Shown: piece by piece, positions 1 to 8,746 of the stretch | How the letters are laid out: each line of letters opens with the position of its first letter | How positions within the stretch are numbered: position 1 is the first letter of the stretch | From: Hymenobacter sp. 15J16-1T3B | GTDB taxonomy: Bacteria; Bacteroidota; Bacteroidia; Cytophagales; Hymenobacteraceae | Direction of reading: 5' to 3' | Assembly: GCF_020711235.1 (NCBI RefSeq) | Contig: NZ_JAJFAV010000010.1 | Coordinates: forward strand, 162,274 to 226,273 | DNA: 64,000 nucleotides | The notes under the pieces: model-generated | The model's database searches: none | Seen by the model: only the letters and a program-made list of their open reading frames with translations | Told to the model about the DNA's origin: nothing | Translations under genes and position numbers: made by a program

Positions 1-37
1 GCGACTAAGCACGCCGGAGCCCCGCGCACTAGCAGCA

Positions 38-76
38 GGGCCCGGGCCACCGCATTGCGCGCGGTGGCCCGGGCCC
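38..76 (-). terminator. Hairpin downstream of the M4 protease gene
   Basis: A perfect 16-bp inverted repeat (left arm 38-53, loop 54-60, right arm 61-76) lies 22 bases beyond the protease stop codon. It is very GC-rich and has no obvious T tract on the minus strand, so calling it a terminator is inference from position and stem strength. Confidence 0.6.
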
Positions 77-98
77 TGACTGGCTTCACCAACGACGT

Positions 99-3000
99 TT
101 ACTGCTTCACAATCATGCGGGTGGAGGTGGCCGCGCCGGCGGTGGCGCGCAGCACGTAGGTGCCGGCGCTCAGCCCGTTCAGCTCCAGCGTGCTGCGGCG
201 GCCGGGCTGTAGGCGGGCGGTGCGCACGGGGCGGCCCAGCAGGTCGTAGAGCGTGGCTTCGGCCGCGGCGTCGGCTTGCAGGGTCAGCTCCTCGCGGGCG
301 GGGTTGGGGTAAGCGCTCAGGCCGGGCACGGCCGTAGCGGCCGACTCCTTGGCGGCGGTGACGACGCGCTGGCCCTGGCTGTACCACACGCCCCATTTGC
401 CCTCGCTAATGAGCACCGTGGCCGTGCCGCTGGGCGTGATTTTGTCGGCCTGCAGGTTGGTAACGGCCACCACCGTGTCGCCCGCGGTGTTGAAGGCCGT
501 GAAGAGCATTTTGTCGTCGAGCTTGCTGTAGCTGGGCGTGCCGGGCGTGCTCAGGCCCTGGAAGATGGTGCCCGCCGCACCGGTTTCCACGTTCAGCCCC
601 ATCACGCTGAAGCCGTTGGTACCCGCGTTGGCATCGAGCAGGTCGAAGGCCATGATGTGGGGCGAGTTTTTCGCCAGCACGGGGTTGCCGATGCTCAGGC
701 CGGCGGGCAGGTTCTGCACCAGCTTCTGGATTTGCCCGTCGCCCCAGGTGTTGCCGGCCGCGTTCCACGCGCGCAGGAAGCCGATGTCCCAGAAGTCAAT
801 GTCCTGGCCCTGGGCGTTGCTGATGACGTTGTAGGAGTCGTAGAGCAGGTACTCGCCGGAGTAATCCCATTCGAGCGCGTCGGCAAACATGACGCCGGTG
901 CCGCGTGTGCCGGCCGAGGTGGGGTTGTAAAGCATGTAGCGCACGGCCTGCCCGCTAGCCAGGTTCACCACGTAAATGGAGGTGTCCTGGGCCATGGTGA
1001 CGGCCGCCAGCTTGGTGCCGTCCTTGGAAATGGCCACGTTGTGCCACACCGGCTGGTTTTGGATGATGCTTTCCGATACCGTCGGGCTCAGCTGCAGGGC
1101 CCGCAGGCGGTGCTGGGCATCCACGAACACGGCCACCGTGCCCGCGTCGTTGAGGCTGGGCTTGGAAATGGCCGCGGTGGTCGAGAGGCGCAGGAAGTTG
1201 GCCCCAGCCGTGTTGCTGCGGTAGAGCGTGCCCGGGTCGGCGGTGTTGGTGTCGTAGCTCAGGATGTAGTCCTGCCCAGGGTTGGTGGGCAGCGTGTGCG
1301 TGGGCGGCTGGGTGGTGCCGCCGAGGATGCCCACCGCGTCGAAGGCCGCGCGCACGGCCGTCACGTCGGCCGAGGAGCCGCCGTAGAGGTCGGTAGCGGC
1401 TTGAATGGCGGCCAGGCGCAGGTCGAGAAACTGCGAGGAGCGGGTGAGGTAGGTGGTCAGGGCGCGGTACCAGATCTGCTCGGCGTGGTCGCGGCCGATG
1501 GCGGTGGCGGTTTTGTAGAACGCCCAGTTCGGAATGCCGCTGTTCACGTGCACGCCGCCGTTGTCCTGGGTGCCGGTGTACAGCTCGCTCATGGTGCGGG
1601 GCTGGTAGCCGCGGTTGCTCAGGCTGGTGCCGCCGTTGTGCGGGTCCTGCAAGGAGCGCAGCGCCCCGCTCGGGAAGGCCGAGGTGCGCACCACGTCCTC
1701 GCCAATCAGCCAGTCGGCGCGGTCCATCATGGCCCCGAACACGTCGGCCATGCTCTCGTTGAGCGCCCCGCTCTGGCCCTGGTAGACCAGGTTGGCGGTT
1801 TTCTCGACCACGCCGTGGGTCATTTCGTGGCCGGCCACGTCGAGGCCGCCGGCCAGCGGGGTGAAGCCGGTGTTGCCCTCGCCGTAGGCAATGAAGCGCC
1901 CGTTCCAGAAGGCGTTGTCCATGCCCGAGCCGTCGTCCTCGGCCAGGCGCACCATGCTGATCATCGTGCCGCCGGCCCCGTCGAGGGAGTTGCGGTTGAA
2001 CACGCTGCGGTAGTAGTTGTAGGCCGTGGCCGCGTTGAAGTGCGCCGACACGGCCGAGCGGTTGGTCCAGCTCGTGTTGTTGGCCCCGCTGACGTGGGTG
2101 ATGGTGGGCGCGCTGGGGCGGGTGTTGTTGGCGTCGAGGGTGAGCAGGGCGCCCACCGGCTCGTCGGGCATGGTGGAGCGGCCCAGGTTAAACATCGGTT
2201 GGGCTCCGTCGATGAGGTAGAAGCGGTTGTTCCACTCGTAGGTGTTGAGCGTGCGAGCGGTGCCGTTCAGGTCGGTGCCCGAGGCCGTGCGCGGGCCGTT
2301 GGCCGCGCACGACGACTCGTACTGGCGCAGCACCGCGCCCGTTTGCGCGTCGACGAAGGTTTCCCAGCGTTCCAGCACGTTGGGCCGGGTGGTCACGTGC
2401 CAGGCCAGCACCGGCGCCGCGTAGGGCTCGGGGTGGTACACCACCAGCTCGCTCTGCGGCGCGGAGTACTCCAGCAGGCGCTGCACGTCGGCCGAAAGCG
2501 CGGCTACGTGCGTTTGCCGGCGCAGGGCGGTTTCGGCCTGCGCCGCGGCGGCCGGGGCCGCCAGGGCAGGCGTCAGGTTGGTCAGGCCCGAAGGCGTGCG
2601 GAAGTGCCGGCCCGAAAACCGCGTGGGTTGGTTGTGGCCGTCGAGGTGCACCACCACTTCGGCCCCGTACACGGGCAGGCCGCGCCAGTGCTGGGTGAGG
2701 CGCACGTGCGTCTGGCCCAGGGCGTCGCGGCTGATGTCGCCCACCCGAAACTCCTGCGCGGGCTGTTGCACCTGCAATTCGGCCCGCAATTCACCCAGGA
2801 ACGCCAAGCTGGCCGCCGCCGGATCGGCCGGGGCCGGGCGGGAGGCCGCGTCGGTCGTTTTGGGGGTGGCGCTGATAAATACGGGCAGGCCCGAGGCCGC
2901 GTCGCGCCAGAGCTGCACGGCGCCGAGGCCCGAGGAGGCCGTTACGGGCCGGGCGAGGGTGGACAGGCGGGCGGCGTCGAGGTGCGGGCCGGTGCTGCGC

Positions 3001-3164
3001 TGCAGCTCGGCGGCGCGGGCCCCGTCGATAGTGGCGTTGATGCGCGGGCGGGCCGCGGGGGCGAGGGACCGGGCCGTGGGTTTAAAGCGGGCGGTTTGGG
3101 CCTGCGCCGCGCCGAAGGCACCGCTGACGGCGAGCAGGCCGGCCAGAGCTAACGTTGTTTTCAT
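99..3164 (-). CDS. Secreted M4 (thermolysin-like) metalloprotease with T9SS sorting domain
   Basis: This 1021-residue protein is a secreted zinc endopeptidase. It begins with a clear signal peptide (MKTTLALAGLLAVSG, cleavage near AQA). A long propeptide follows, with an FTP-type fold at roughly residues 100-200. The M4 catalytic domain carries the zinc motif HEMTH at 446-450 and the third ligand Glu470 in NESMAD, the spacing expected for thermolysin relatives. Residues of about 640-930 form a beta-rich region resembling propeller or TolB-like repeats. The last 75 or so residues (starting near AYPNPAREEL) are a type A T9SS C-terminal sorting domain, so the protein should cross the outer membrane and be cleaved or anchored there. 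The gene stands alone, with a hairpin after it. The substrate is unknown; a nutritional or extracellular role is inferred. Confidence 0.93.
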   Translation of the reverse strand: MKTTLALAGLLAVSGAFGAAQAQTARFKPTARSLAPAARPRINATIDGARAAELQRSTGPHLDAARLSTLARPVTASSGLGAVQLWRDAASGLPVFISATPKTTDAASRPAPADPAAASLAFLGELRAELQVQQPAQEFRVGDISRDALGQTHVRLTQHWRGLPVYGAEVVVHLDGHNQPTRFSGRHFRTPSGLTNLTPALAAPAAAAQAETALRRQTHVAALSADVQRLLEYSAPQSELVVYHPEPYAAPVLAWHVTTRPNVLERWETFVDAQTGAVLRQYESSCAANGPRTASGTDLNGTARTLNTYEWNNRFYLIDGAQPMFNLGRSTMPDEPVGALLTLDANNTRPSAPTITHVSGANNTSWTNRSAVSAHFNAATAYNYYRSVFNRNSLDGAGGTMISMVRLAEDDGSGMDNAFWNGRFIAYGEGNTGFTPLAGGLDVAGHEMTHGVVEKTANLVYQGQSGALNESMADVFGAMMDRADWLIGEDVVRTSAFPSGALRSLQDPHNGGTSLSNRGYQPRTMSELYTGTQDNGGVHVNSGIPNWAFYKTATAIGRDHAEQIWYRALTTYLTRSSQFLDLRLAAIQAATDLYGGSSADVTAVRAAFDAVGILGGTTQPPTHTLPTNPGQDYILSYDTNTADPGTLYRSNTAGANFLRLSTTAAISKPSLNDAGTVAVFVDAQHRLRALQLSPTVSESIIQNQPVWHNVAISKDGTKLAAVTMAQDTSIYVVNLASGQAVRYMLYNPTSAGTRGTGVMFADALEWDYSGEYLLYDSYNVISNAQGQDIDFWDIGFLRAWNAAGNTWGDGQIQKLVQNLPAGLSIGNPVLAKNSPHIMAFDLLDANAGTNGFSVMGLNVETGAAGTIFQGLSTPGTPSYSKLDDKMLFTAFNTAGDTVVAVTNLQADKITPSGTATVLISEGKWGVWYSQGQRVVTAAKESAATAVPGLSAYPNPAREELTLQADAAAEATLYDLLGRPVRTARLQPGRRSTLELNGLSAGTYVLRATAGAATSTRMIVKQ

Positions 3165-3218
3165 GGGGAATGGAATAAGGGTCGGGCGTAAGCGGGGAAG
3201 GAGCCGCGCGGGCGGGGC

Positions 3219-3659
3219 TCAGCGCGGCAGCAGGGCCTGCAGGTTGCGGTAGAGGGCGCGGGCGGCGTGCGGGGCCGGGGCCCCGGGGGCGCCCCAGGCC
3301 AGGTGCACCGGGCAGCCGCGGCGGGTCTGCCCGTCGAGGAAGTAGGTCAGGTTGCCGGGCTGGTCGAGCTGCAGGCTGTCGGTGGGCAGCGCGTCGAGCT
3401 GCCGAAAGCAGGCCCGCACCTGGGCCGCGGGCGGCGGCGGCAGGGGCGTGGCGGGCGCGTCGGCTGCGGCCGGGGTGCTGGTGCGGCGCGTCAGCCGGCC
3501 GTCGGGGTACAGCTCGTAGGTGGTCTGGAGGCCGGCGAAGCCCCCGCCGCTGCCGAAGCGCAGGCTGCGGGCCGAACTGGCCGTCGGCGGGCGCTGGCAG
3601 CCCAGCAGCAGCGCTACGGCAAGGCTGAGCAGTGCGTGATTCGAATGGCTGGGGCGCAT
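3219..3659 (-). CDS. Small lipoprotein, tandem paralogue of the next gene
   Basis: The 146-residue product starts MRPSHSNHALLSLAVALLLG and continues into a lipobox with Cys (LLLGCQRP), indicating a lipid-anchored envelope protein. I chose the ATG at 3659 because it gives a proper lipoprotein signal; a longer upstream reading has no signal sequence and runs into the neighbouring gene. It is clearly homologous to the protein at 3755-4237: both share a TTYxLxxDG stretch, a DALPxDSL motif, a LxWGAxxxxxPHxARxLYRxL region and the ending ALLP. No catalytic motif is visible and I do not recognise a named family. A CACCTTTG -7-like element lies at 3696-3703. The pair looks like a local duplication of unknown function. 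Confidence 0.75.
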   Translation of the reverse strand: MRPSHSNHALLSLAVALLLGCQRPPTASSARSLRFGSGGGFAGLQTTYELYPDGRLTRRTSTPAAADAPATPLPPPPAAQVRACFRQLDALPTDSLQLDQPGNLTYFLDGQTRRGCPVHLAWGAPGAPAPHAARALYRNLQALLPR

Positions 3660-3695
3660 GGACGGGGCAGAATGGGAAGCGAAATCAGCGGCTTG

Positions 3696-3703
3696 CAAAG
3701 GTG
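3696..3703 (-). promoter_or_regulatory. -7-like promoter element CACCTTTG
   Basis: On the minus strand this reads CACCTTTG, one base from the Bacteroidota -7 consensus TAnnTTTG. It lies 37 bases upstream of the lipoprotein start at 3659. No convincing -33 element was located. Confidence 0.4.
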
Positions 3704-3754
3704 GGGGCCCCGCCCGCCGCTCGTCAATCACACAAGCATGCGAGGCCGGGCCGG

Positions 3755-4237
3755 CTACAGGTTGGCGGGCAGCAGCGCGTTCAACTGCCGGTAGAGCACG
3801 CGGGCGCAGTGCGGGGCGGTGGTGTCGGCGGCGCCCCAGGTCAGGCGCACGGGCTGCCCGGCCTCGGTGTAGCCCTCTAGGAAATAGTAGTGCTGCCCGG
3901 GCTGCTCGAAGCACAGGCTGTCGGCCGGCAGCGCGTCGAAGCGGCGCAGCACGGTGCGCGTCTGGGCCGCACCCACCCGCTGCGCCGCGCTCGGGGCGCC
4001 GGGCCGCAGCCCAATGCCAGCCTGGGCGAGCAGCACGCCGTCGGCCTGCAGGGTGTAGGTGGTGCGGTGGCCCGAGTAGGTGCTGCCGTAGCCGAACTGC
4101 ACCTGGCGCACCGAGGGGGCGGCGGCCGCCGTGGGCGTGGGCCCGCTGAAGGCGGGGCGCTGGCAGCCGGTCGTCAGGCCCGCGAGCAGGCCGGCGCTGA
4201 GCAGGGCCAGCAAGGGAGAAACAAGGTTGGTTTTCAT
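3755..4237 (-). CDS. Small lipoprotein, tandem paralogue of the preceding gene
   Basis: The 160-residue protein starts MKTNLVSPLLALLSAGLLAG and has a lipobox ending in Cys (LTTGCQRP), so it should be a lipid-anchored envelope protein. The mature part aligns with the protein at 3219-3659 along its whole length, including RRFDALPADSL and the terminal LYRQLNALLP. The two genes are same-strand neighbours 95 bases apart, each with its own -7-like element, which suggests independent transcription of duplicated genes. No enzymatic motif or named domain is recognised; function unknown. Confidence 0.8.
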   Translation of the reverse strand: MKTNLVSPLLALLSAGLLAGLTTGCQRPAFSGPTPTAAAAPSVRQVQFGYGSTYSGHRTTYTLQADGVLLAQAGIGLRPGAPSAAQRVGAAQTRTVLRRFDALPADSLCFEQPGQHYYFLEGYTEAGQPVRLTWGAADTTAPHCARVLYRQLNALLPANL

Positions 4238-4289
4238 AGCGCAGAAAGAGCAGGAGCGGAGCCGCCCGCCGGGGTGGCGGCGACTATTG

Positions 4290-4297
4290 CAAAGGTC
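4290..4297 (-). promoter_or_regulatory. -7-like promoter element GACCTTTG
   Basis: The minus strand reads GACCTTTG, 52 bases upstream of the lipoprotein ATG at 4237. It matches the TTTG half of the Bacteroidota -7 consensus and falls in the intergenic space shared with the divergent NtrC-type gene. Confidence 0.35.
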
Positions 4298-4460
4298 TTG
4301 TGCGCTGACATACAGCTCAATGCCACGATGATGTGTGGCTTATCCGGGGTTAATGGTAGTCTGCCGGGTTCGGCCCCGGCGGCCGGCCGGGTGCGGACGC
4401 CGGCATCCCCCGAAGATGTGAACGGGCGCCGGCCGCGGCGGCAAACCTGAGAATTTGGCC

Positions 4461-4468
4461 CACCTTTG
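4461..4468 (+). promoter_or_regulatory. -7-like promoter element CACCTTTG
   Basis: CACCTTTGC lies 39 bases before the preferred ATG of the NtrC-type regulator at 4508 and 18 bases before the alternative ATG at 4487. It matches the Bacteroidota -7 element apart from the first base. Confidence 0.4.
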
Positions 4469-4507
4469 CGCCGTTTCGTTTACCTCATGCCGTCTGCCGC
4501 CCGCGCC

Positions 4508-5875
4508 ATGCCCCAAGGCACCATTCTCATCATCGACGACGAACCCCGCCTGCGCCAGCTGCTGGCCCGCCTGCTGGAGCTGGAAGACTACCACGTGCTG
4601 CAGGCCGTCAACGCCGCCGAGGGGCTGGAGCTGCTCGGCCAGCACCCGCAGGTGCTCGTGGTGCTCTGCGACGTGAAGCTGCCCGACGCCCACGGCGTGC
4701 AGCTGCTGCCGCGCCTCAAGCAGAAAGCCCCGCTGGCGGAGGTCATTCTGATGACTGCCTACGGCACCATCATCGACGGGGTGCAGGCCATGAAAGACGG
4801 CGCCTTCGACTACATCACCAAGGGCGACTCCAACGACCAGCTGCCGGTGCTGGTGGAGCGCGCCGCCGACAAAGCCCGCCTGCGCTACCGCGTGGCCGAG
4901 CTGGAGCGGCAGGTGGGCCAGCAGCACTCCTTCGAGTCGATGATCGGCCACGCGCCGGCCCTGGAGCGGGCCAAGACGCTGGGCCGGCAGGTCGCGGCCA
5001 CCGACGCCACGGTGCTGCTGGAAGGGCCCACCGGCTCGGGCAAGGAGCTGTTTGCCCAATCCATTCACCAGGCCTCGCCGCGCAAGGGCAAGCCGTTCGT
5101 GGCCGTCAACTGCTCGGCGTTTCCGAAGGATTTGCTGGAATCCGAGCTGTTTGGCTACAAGAAAGGCGCCTTCACCGGGGCATTGGGCGACAAGAAAGGC
5201 CTGCTGGAAGAAGCCTCGGGCGGCACCTTGTTCCTGGACGAAATCGGGGAGCTGGAACTGTCGGTGCAGGCCAAGTTTCTGCGCGTGCTCGAAACGCAGA
5301 CCTTCACCAAGCTCGGCGACACCAAGCCCACCAAGGTGGACGTGCGCCTGGTGGCGGCCACCAACCGCAACCTCAAGCAGGAAGCCGCCGCCGGGCAGTT
5401 TCGCCCCGACCTCTACTACCGCCTCTCCGTCTTCACCATCCCCGTGCCGCCGCTGAAAGAGCGCCCCGAGGACGTGCAGCCCCTGGCCGAGTACTTCCTG
5501 CGCTACTTCGCCGCCCGCATGAGCAAGCGCGTGCCCGGCCTCGACGTGGAGTGCCTGCGCCTGCTGCAACGCTACGACTGGCCCGGCAACGTGCGCGAGC
5601 TGAAGAACGTGCTCGAGCGCGCCGCCATCCTCACGCCCGACGGGCAGCCGCTGGCCGCCGCCTACCTGCCCGACGAGTTTCACGCCACCGCCGCGCCCGG
5701 CGCCGGCCTGCCCGGCTTCAGCCCCGACGACCGCAGCCTGCGCGCCCTCGAGGCCCGGCACATCCGGCAGGTGCTGGCCGAGACGGAGGGCAACAAAACC
5801 GAAGCCGCCCGGCAGCTCGGCATCGGCCTGACCACGCTCTACCGCAAGCTGCAAGAGTACGGCCTGGCGGGCTAG
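4508..5875 (+). CDS. Sigma-54-dependent response regulator (NtrC family)
   Basis: The protein is an enhancer-binding transcription activator. It has an N-terminal receiver with the acidic pair in IIDDEP and phospho-acceptor Asp55 in LCDVKLPD. A central AAA+ domain carries the Walker A motif GPTGSGKE, the sigma-54 contact loop GAFTGA and the Walker B-like LFLDEIGE. A C-terminal Fis-type helix-turn-helix contains NKTEAARQLGIGLTTLYRKL. I chose the ATG at 4508 because it puts the receiver Asp at the usual position; an in-frame ATG at 4487 would add seven residues. No sensor kinase is adjacent, so its partner is unknown (a PAS/HAMP kinase lies 10 kb away at 14823). It precedes the ActC-like gene, but a strong hairpin separates them, so co-transcription is doubtful. 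Confidence 0.93.
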   Translation: MPQGTILIIDDEPRLRQLLARLLELEDYHVLQAVNAAEGLELLGQHPQVLVVLCDVKLPDAHGVQLLPRLKQKAPLAEVILMTAYGTIIDGVQAMKDGAFDYITKGDSNDQLPVLVERAADKARLRYRVAELERQVGQQHSFESMIGHAPALERAKTLGRQVAATDATVLLEGPTGSGKELFAQSIHQASPRKGKPFVAVNCSAFPKDLLESELFGYKKGAFTGALGDKKGLLEEASGGTLFLDEIGELELSVQAKFLRVLETQTFTKLGDTKPTKVDVRLVAATNRNLKQEAAAGQFRPDLYYRLSVFTIPVPPLKERPEDVQPLAEYFLRYFAARMSKRVPGLDVECLRLLQRYDWPGNVRELKNVLERAAILTPDGQPLAAAYLPDEFHATAAPGAGLPGFSPDDRSLRALEARHIRQVLAETEGNKTEAARQLGIGLTTLYRKLQEYGLAG

Positions 5876-5902
5876 GCCCGGCGCCCCGCAGGCCGGGCCT
5901 AG
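5872..5902 (+). terminator. Hairpin overlapping the stop codon of the NtrC-type gene
   Basis: An 11-bp perfect inverted repeat (5872-5882 with 5892-5902, 9-base loop) incorporates the TAG stop. It is followed by an AT-rich stretch rather than a clean T tract, so efficiency is uncertain. Confidence 0.5.
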
Positions 5903-5972
5903 ATATTGATTGCAATCAAGGCGGCGGGAGGCGGCGCTGCGGAGCTTTGCCCCGTACCAACTGCCTCGCCTC

Positions 5973-7418
5973 ATGCAACGCGTTTCCGCTGTTCGCCTGC
6001 CGCTGGTCACCGGCGGCAAAACCTACCACGACGTGACCGAAGACGTGGCCCGGCACGTCGAAGCCCGGCCCAACCCGCGCTGGCTGGCCGCCCTGGCCGC
6101 GGCCCTTTGCCTGTTGGGCGTCTTTTTCTACTCGGTCTACCGCACCTTGTGGTACGGCATCGGGGAATGGGGCCTGAACAAAACCGTGGACTGGGCCTGG
6201 GACATCACCAACTTCGTGTGGTGGGTGGGCATCGGCCACGCCGGCACGCTGATTTCGGCGGTGCTGCTCTTGTTCCGCCAGAAGTGGCGGACCTCCATCA
6301 ACCGCGCGGCCGAGGCCATGACCATCTTCGCCGTCATCTGCGCGGCCATGTTCCCGGTGCTGCACCTCGGCCGGCCCTGGCTGATGTTCTGGGTGTTTCC
6401 CTTCGAAAACACGTTCGGCTCGCTGTGGGTGAACTTCAATTCGCCGCTCTTGTGGGACGTCTTCGCCATTTCGACCTACTTCTCGGTGTCGCTGGTGTTC
6501 TGGTACACCGGCCTGGTGCCCGACTTCGCCACCATCCGCGACCGGGCCAAAGGGCCCATCGCCCGCCGCGCCTACGCCCTGCTGAGCTTCGGCTGGAAGG
6601 GCGGGGCCAAGCACTGGTCGCGCTACGAAACCGTGTCGCTGATCCTGGCCGGCGTGTCGACCCCGCTGGTGCTGTCGGTGCACACCATCGTGTCGATGGA
6701 CTTCGCCACCTCGGTGGTGCCGGGCTGGCACACGACCATCTTCCCGCCCTACTTCGTGGCCGGCGCCATCTTCTCGGGCTTCGCCATGGTGCTCACCTTG
6801 ATGCTCATCACGCGGGTGGTGTTCAAGCTGGAGGACTACATCACGCTCGAGCACATCGCCTTGATGAACAAGATCATGATGATTACCGGCTCCATCGTGG
6901 GCGTGGCCTACATCACGGAGTTCTTCATCGCCTGGTACTCGCAGGTGGAGTTCGAGCAGTACGCCTTCATCAACCGCGCCACCGGCCCCTACTGGTGGGC
7001 GTACTGGTCGATGATGACCTGCAACGTGATTTCCCCGCAGCTGGTGTGGATCCGCCGCGTGCGCTACAGCATCCCGATGACCTTCGTGCTGTCCATCATC
7101 GTGAACATCGGCATGTGGTTCGAGCGCTTCGTGATTATCGTCACCTCGCTGCACCGCGACTACCTGCCCTCGTCCTGGGCCATGTTCTCGCCCTCCATCA
7201 TCGACATCGGCATCTACGTGGGCACGCTCGGCCTGTTCTTCACCCTGTTCCTGCTCTTCGCCAAGTTCTTCCCGGTCATCAACATGGCCGAAGTGAAGTC
7301 CATCCTGAAATACGGGGTGGACAACGGCCCGACCTACGGCGGCCCCAACACGGGGGCGCAGCCGGGCGCGCAGAAGCCGGCGACTTCACCCGCAACGGCC
7401 GTTTCGCATGCTGCTTGA
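5973..7418 (+). CDS. NrfD/ActC-like integral membrane subunit (alternative complex III type), solitary
   Basis: The 481-residue polytopic protein strongly resembles ActC, the quinone-interacting NrfD-family subunit of alternative complex III. It has the leader PLVTGGKTYHDVTED, then GLNKTVDWAWDITNFVWWVG, IGHAGTLISAVLLLFRQKWR, INRAAEAMTIFAV and SLWVNFNSPLLWD, with about ten hydrophobic segments. The ATG at 5973 is preferred because ActC-type proteins start just before the PLVTGGK block; the frame extends 21 codons upstream without an ATG. Unusually, none of the other complex genes (cytochrome actA, iron-sulfur actB, actD, actE, actF) is adjacent. The C-terminus is Gly/Pro/Ala rich. It may be a second copy assembling with components encoded elsewhere, or part of another quinone-linked membrane enzyme; that is inference. 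Confidence 0.85.
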   Translation: MQRVSAVRLPLVTGGKTYHDVTEDVARHVEARPNPRWLAALAAALCLLGVFFYSVYRTLWYGIGEWGLNKTVDWAWDITNFVWWVGIGHAGTLISAVLLLFRQKWRTSINRAAEAMTIFAVICAAMFPVLHLGRPWLMFWVFPFENTFGSLWVNFNSPLLWDVFAISTYFSVSLVFWYTGLVPDFATIRDRAKGPIARRAYALLSFGWKGGAKHWSRYETVSLILAGVSTPLVLSVHTIVSMDFATSVVPGWHTTIFPPYFVAGAIFSGFAMVLTLMLITRVVFKLEDYITLEHIALMNKIMMITGSIVGVAYITEFFIAWYSQVEFEQYAFINRATGPYWWAYWSMMTCNVISPQLVWIRRVRYSIPMTFVLSIIVNIGMWFERFVIIVTSLHRDYLPSSWAMFSPSIIDIGIYVGTLGLFFTLFLLFAKFFPVINMAEVKSILKYGVDNGPTYGGPNTGAQPGAQKPATSPATAVSHAA

Positions 7419-7698
7419 TCTGCTGCTGGCCGGCGTGCTGGCCCTGAGCCTGCTGCCCCTGCTCACGGGGTATTGCGCCTGCAGCTACGGCCGCTCGTTC
7501 TGGCTGTGGTTTGCCCTGGGCTGGGTGCTGCCCTTGCTTTCCTTTTACCTGCTGCTATTGGTGCTGCGACGCAGGGAATTGCAACCGGGTGAACAGCTGC
7601 TGGCCGAGGCCCGCGACATCCTCGCCGCGGCCGAAGCAGCGGAAACGGCGCGGGTCCGGGCCCTGTTGCCTCGCAACTGCCGCCTGGCTGATGCCTAG
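7408..7698 (+). CDS. Small membrane protein overlapping the ActC-like gene
   Basis: This 96-residue protein starts inside the end of the ActC-like gene (11-base overlap), implying translational coupling. It opens with two hydrophobic segments, about residues 2-22 and 30-52, separated by a short loop containing CACSYGRS. A charged, probably helical tail (LRRRELQPGEQLLAEARDIL) follows. No named family is recognised. The overlap suggests a partner or assembly role for the ActC-like subunit, but nothing in the sequence shows this directly. Confidence 0.65.
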   Translation: MLLDLLLAGVLALSLLPLLTGYCACSYGRSFWLWFALGWVLPLLSFYLLLLVLRRRELQPGEQLLAEARDILAAAEAAETARVRALLPRNCRLADA

Positions 7699-7783
7699 CA
7701 CGGCGCGAAAGCAACTGCCTGGGCGCCCCGCATGCTGCCCCGGGCGGTGTCCGCGCTCAGCCGACGTACTATTTCGACAAGCC

Positions 7784-7808
7784 AAACCCTTCCATAATGG
7801 AAGGGTTT
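7784..7808 (+). terminator. Hairpin after the small membrane protein gene
   Basis: A perfect 11-bp inverted repeat (AAACCCTTCCA / TGGAAGGGTTT, loop TAA) lies 86 bases beyond the stop at 7698. The right arm ends in TTT and an AT-rich stretch follows about 40 bases later. It separates the ActC-like pair from the next cluster. Confidence 0.7.
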
Positions 7809-7963
7809 GCTGCTTTAAGACTAGTCGGCAAGGCGCTGTCTTCATTTTTATGTATTGATAGTCAATATATTATAAAACATAACAGGCCATGGTGCCGGTC
7901 ACCGGCATCTGGATTGGCTTAGGGTCCGCGTCCCGCAAGACGCTACCCTAACCGCTTTTCCCA

Positions 7964-8704
7964 ATGGCCATCTTCGACAACCTCACCAAAGCCGCGAAAG
8001 ACTTCTTCATCGAAGAAGACCACGCGGCGGCCGCCAAAGCTCCACAGCCCCGGCCGCTGCCCGGCACGGCCCCCGCGGCTCCGGCCTTCGGGCCTGGCAC
8101 GCCGCCGGCACCTACCGCCGCCCCGCTGACGGGCTTCGTGCCGGCCGCCGCGCCGGCTGTCACCCAGCCCGAGCAGCGCCACGTCGACCACATCAACGGG
8201 CTGCTGGCCGGCAACGGAAAGGACTTCGCCGCCTACGCCAAAATGGTGCGCAGCATGGCCGCCAGCGGCCTCACTGGCCCGGTGCTCTACCAGACGGCCT
8301 ACCACGCCTTCGCGGCCGTGACGGGCCTCTCGGTGCAGGAGCTGCTGGCTTCGGCCGACCAGCTGGAGCGCGCCCTGCAATCGGACCGCAACAAGGTGCT
8401 GGAGCGCCACCAGGAAAAAATCGGCGAGCTGAAAATTCCCAACAGCCGCCCCAGCACCATCGTGCAGCTGCTCACGCAGGAACAAAAACTGCAAAACGAC
8501 CTGGCCGAGCTGACCCGCCAGCTCGAGGCCAAGCGCCAGGAGCTGCAGGCGGCGCAGCAGCAGCTGGGGGAGGAGCGCCAGAAAGCCCAGGCCGCCCTGA
8601 CCTCCTACGAGCTGGCCAACGCCGGCGCGGCCGCCGACCTGCACGCCCACTACCAGGCCGCCCAAAGCTTCCTGCTGACGCTGGGCACCACGCCCGCCAA
8701 GTAA
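7964..8704 (+). CDS. Coiled-coil protein of unknown function, first gene of the PspA-like/ABC cluster
   Basis: The 246-residue soluble protein has no signal peptide. Residues 1-20 are a conserved-looking amphipathic start (MAIFDNLTKAAKDFF). Residues 21-70 are a low-complexity Ala/Pro linker. Residues 70-125 are a small helical domain. Residues 130-220 form a long Glu/Gln/Lys-rich coiled coil (for example LTRQLEAKRQELQAAQQQLG). I do not recognise a named family. It is 42 bases upstream of the two-TM PspA-like gene and on the same strand, so co-transcription is likely. An accessory or scaffold role at the membrane together with that protein is inference only. Confidence 0.8.
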   Translation: MAIFDNLTKAAKDFFIEEDHAAAAKAPQPRPLPGTAPAAPAFGPGTPPAPTAAPLTGFVPAAAPAVTQPEQRHVDHINGLLAGNGKDFAAYAKMVRSMAASGLTGPVLYQTAYHAFAAVTGLSVQELLASADQLERALQSDRNKVLERHQEKIGELKIPNSRPSTIVQLLTQEQKLQNDLAELTRQLEAKRQELQAAQQQLGEERQKAQAALTSYELANAGAAADLHAHYQAAQSFLLTLGTTPAK

Positions 8705-8746
8705 CGCCTGACTTACATCTGACAACTCAACGCTGATAACTGCATC

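Noticed and set aside
276..3152. Very long plus-strand open frame (958 codons) opposite the M4 protease
   Set aside because: It is a high-GC antisense shadow of a well-supported gene; its translation is low-complexity Gly/Val/His/Arg sequence with no domain.
4340..6019. Long minus-strand open frame opposite the NtrC-type regulator
   Set aside because: Antisense of a gene with all catalytic motifs; composition is typical of a GC-rich shadow frame.
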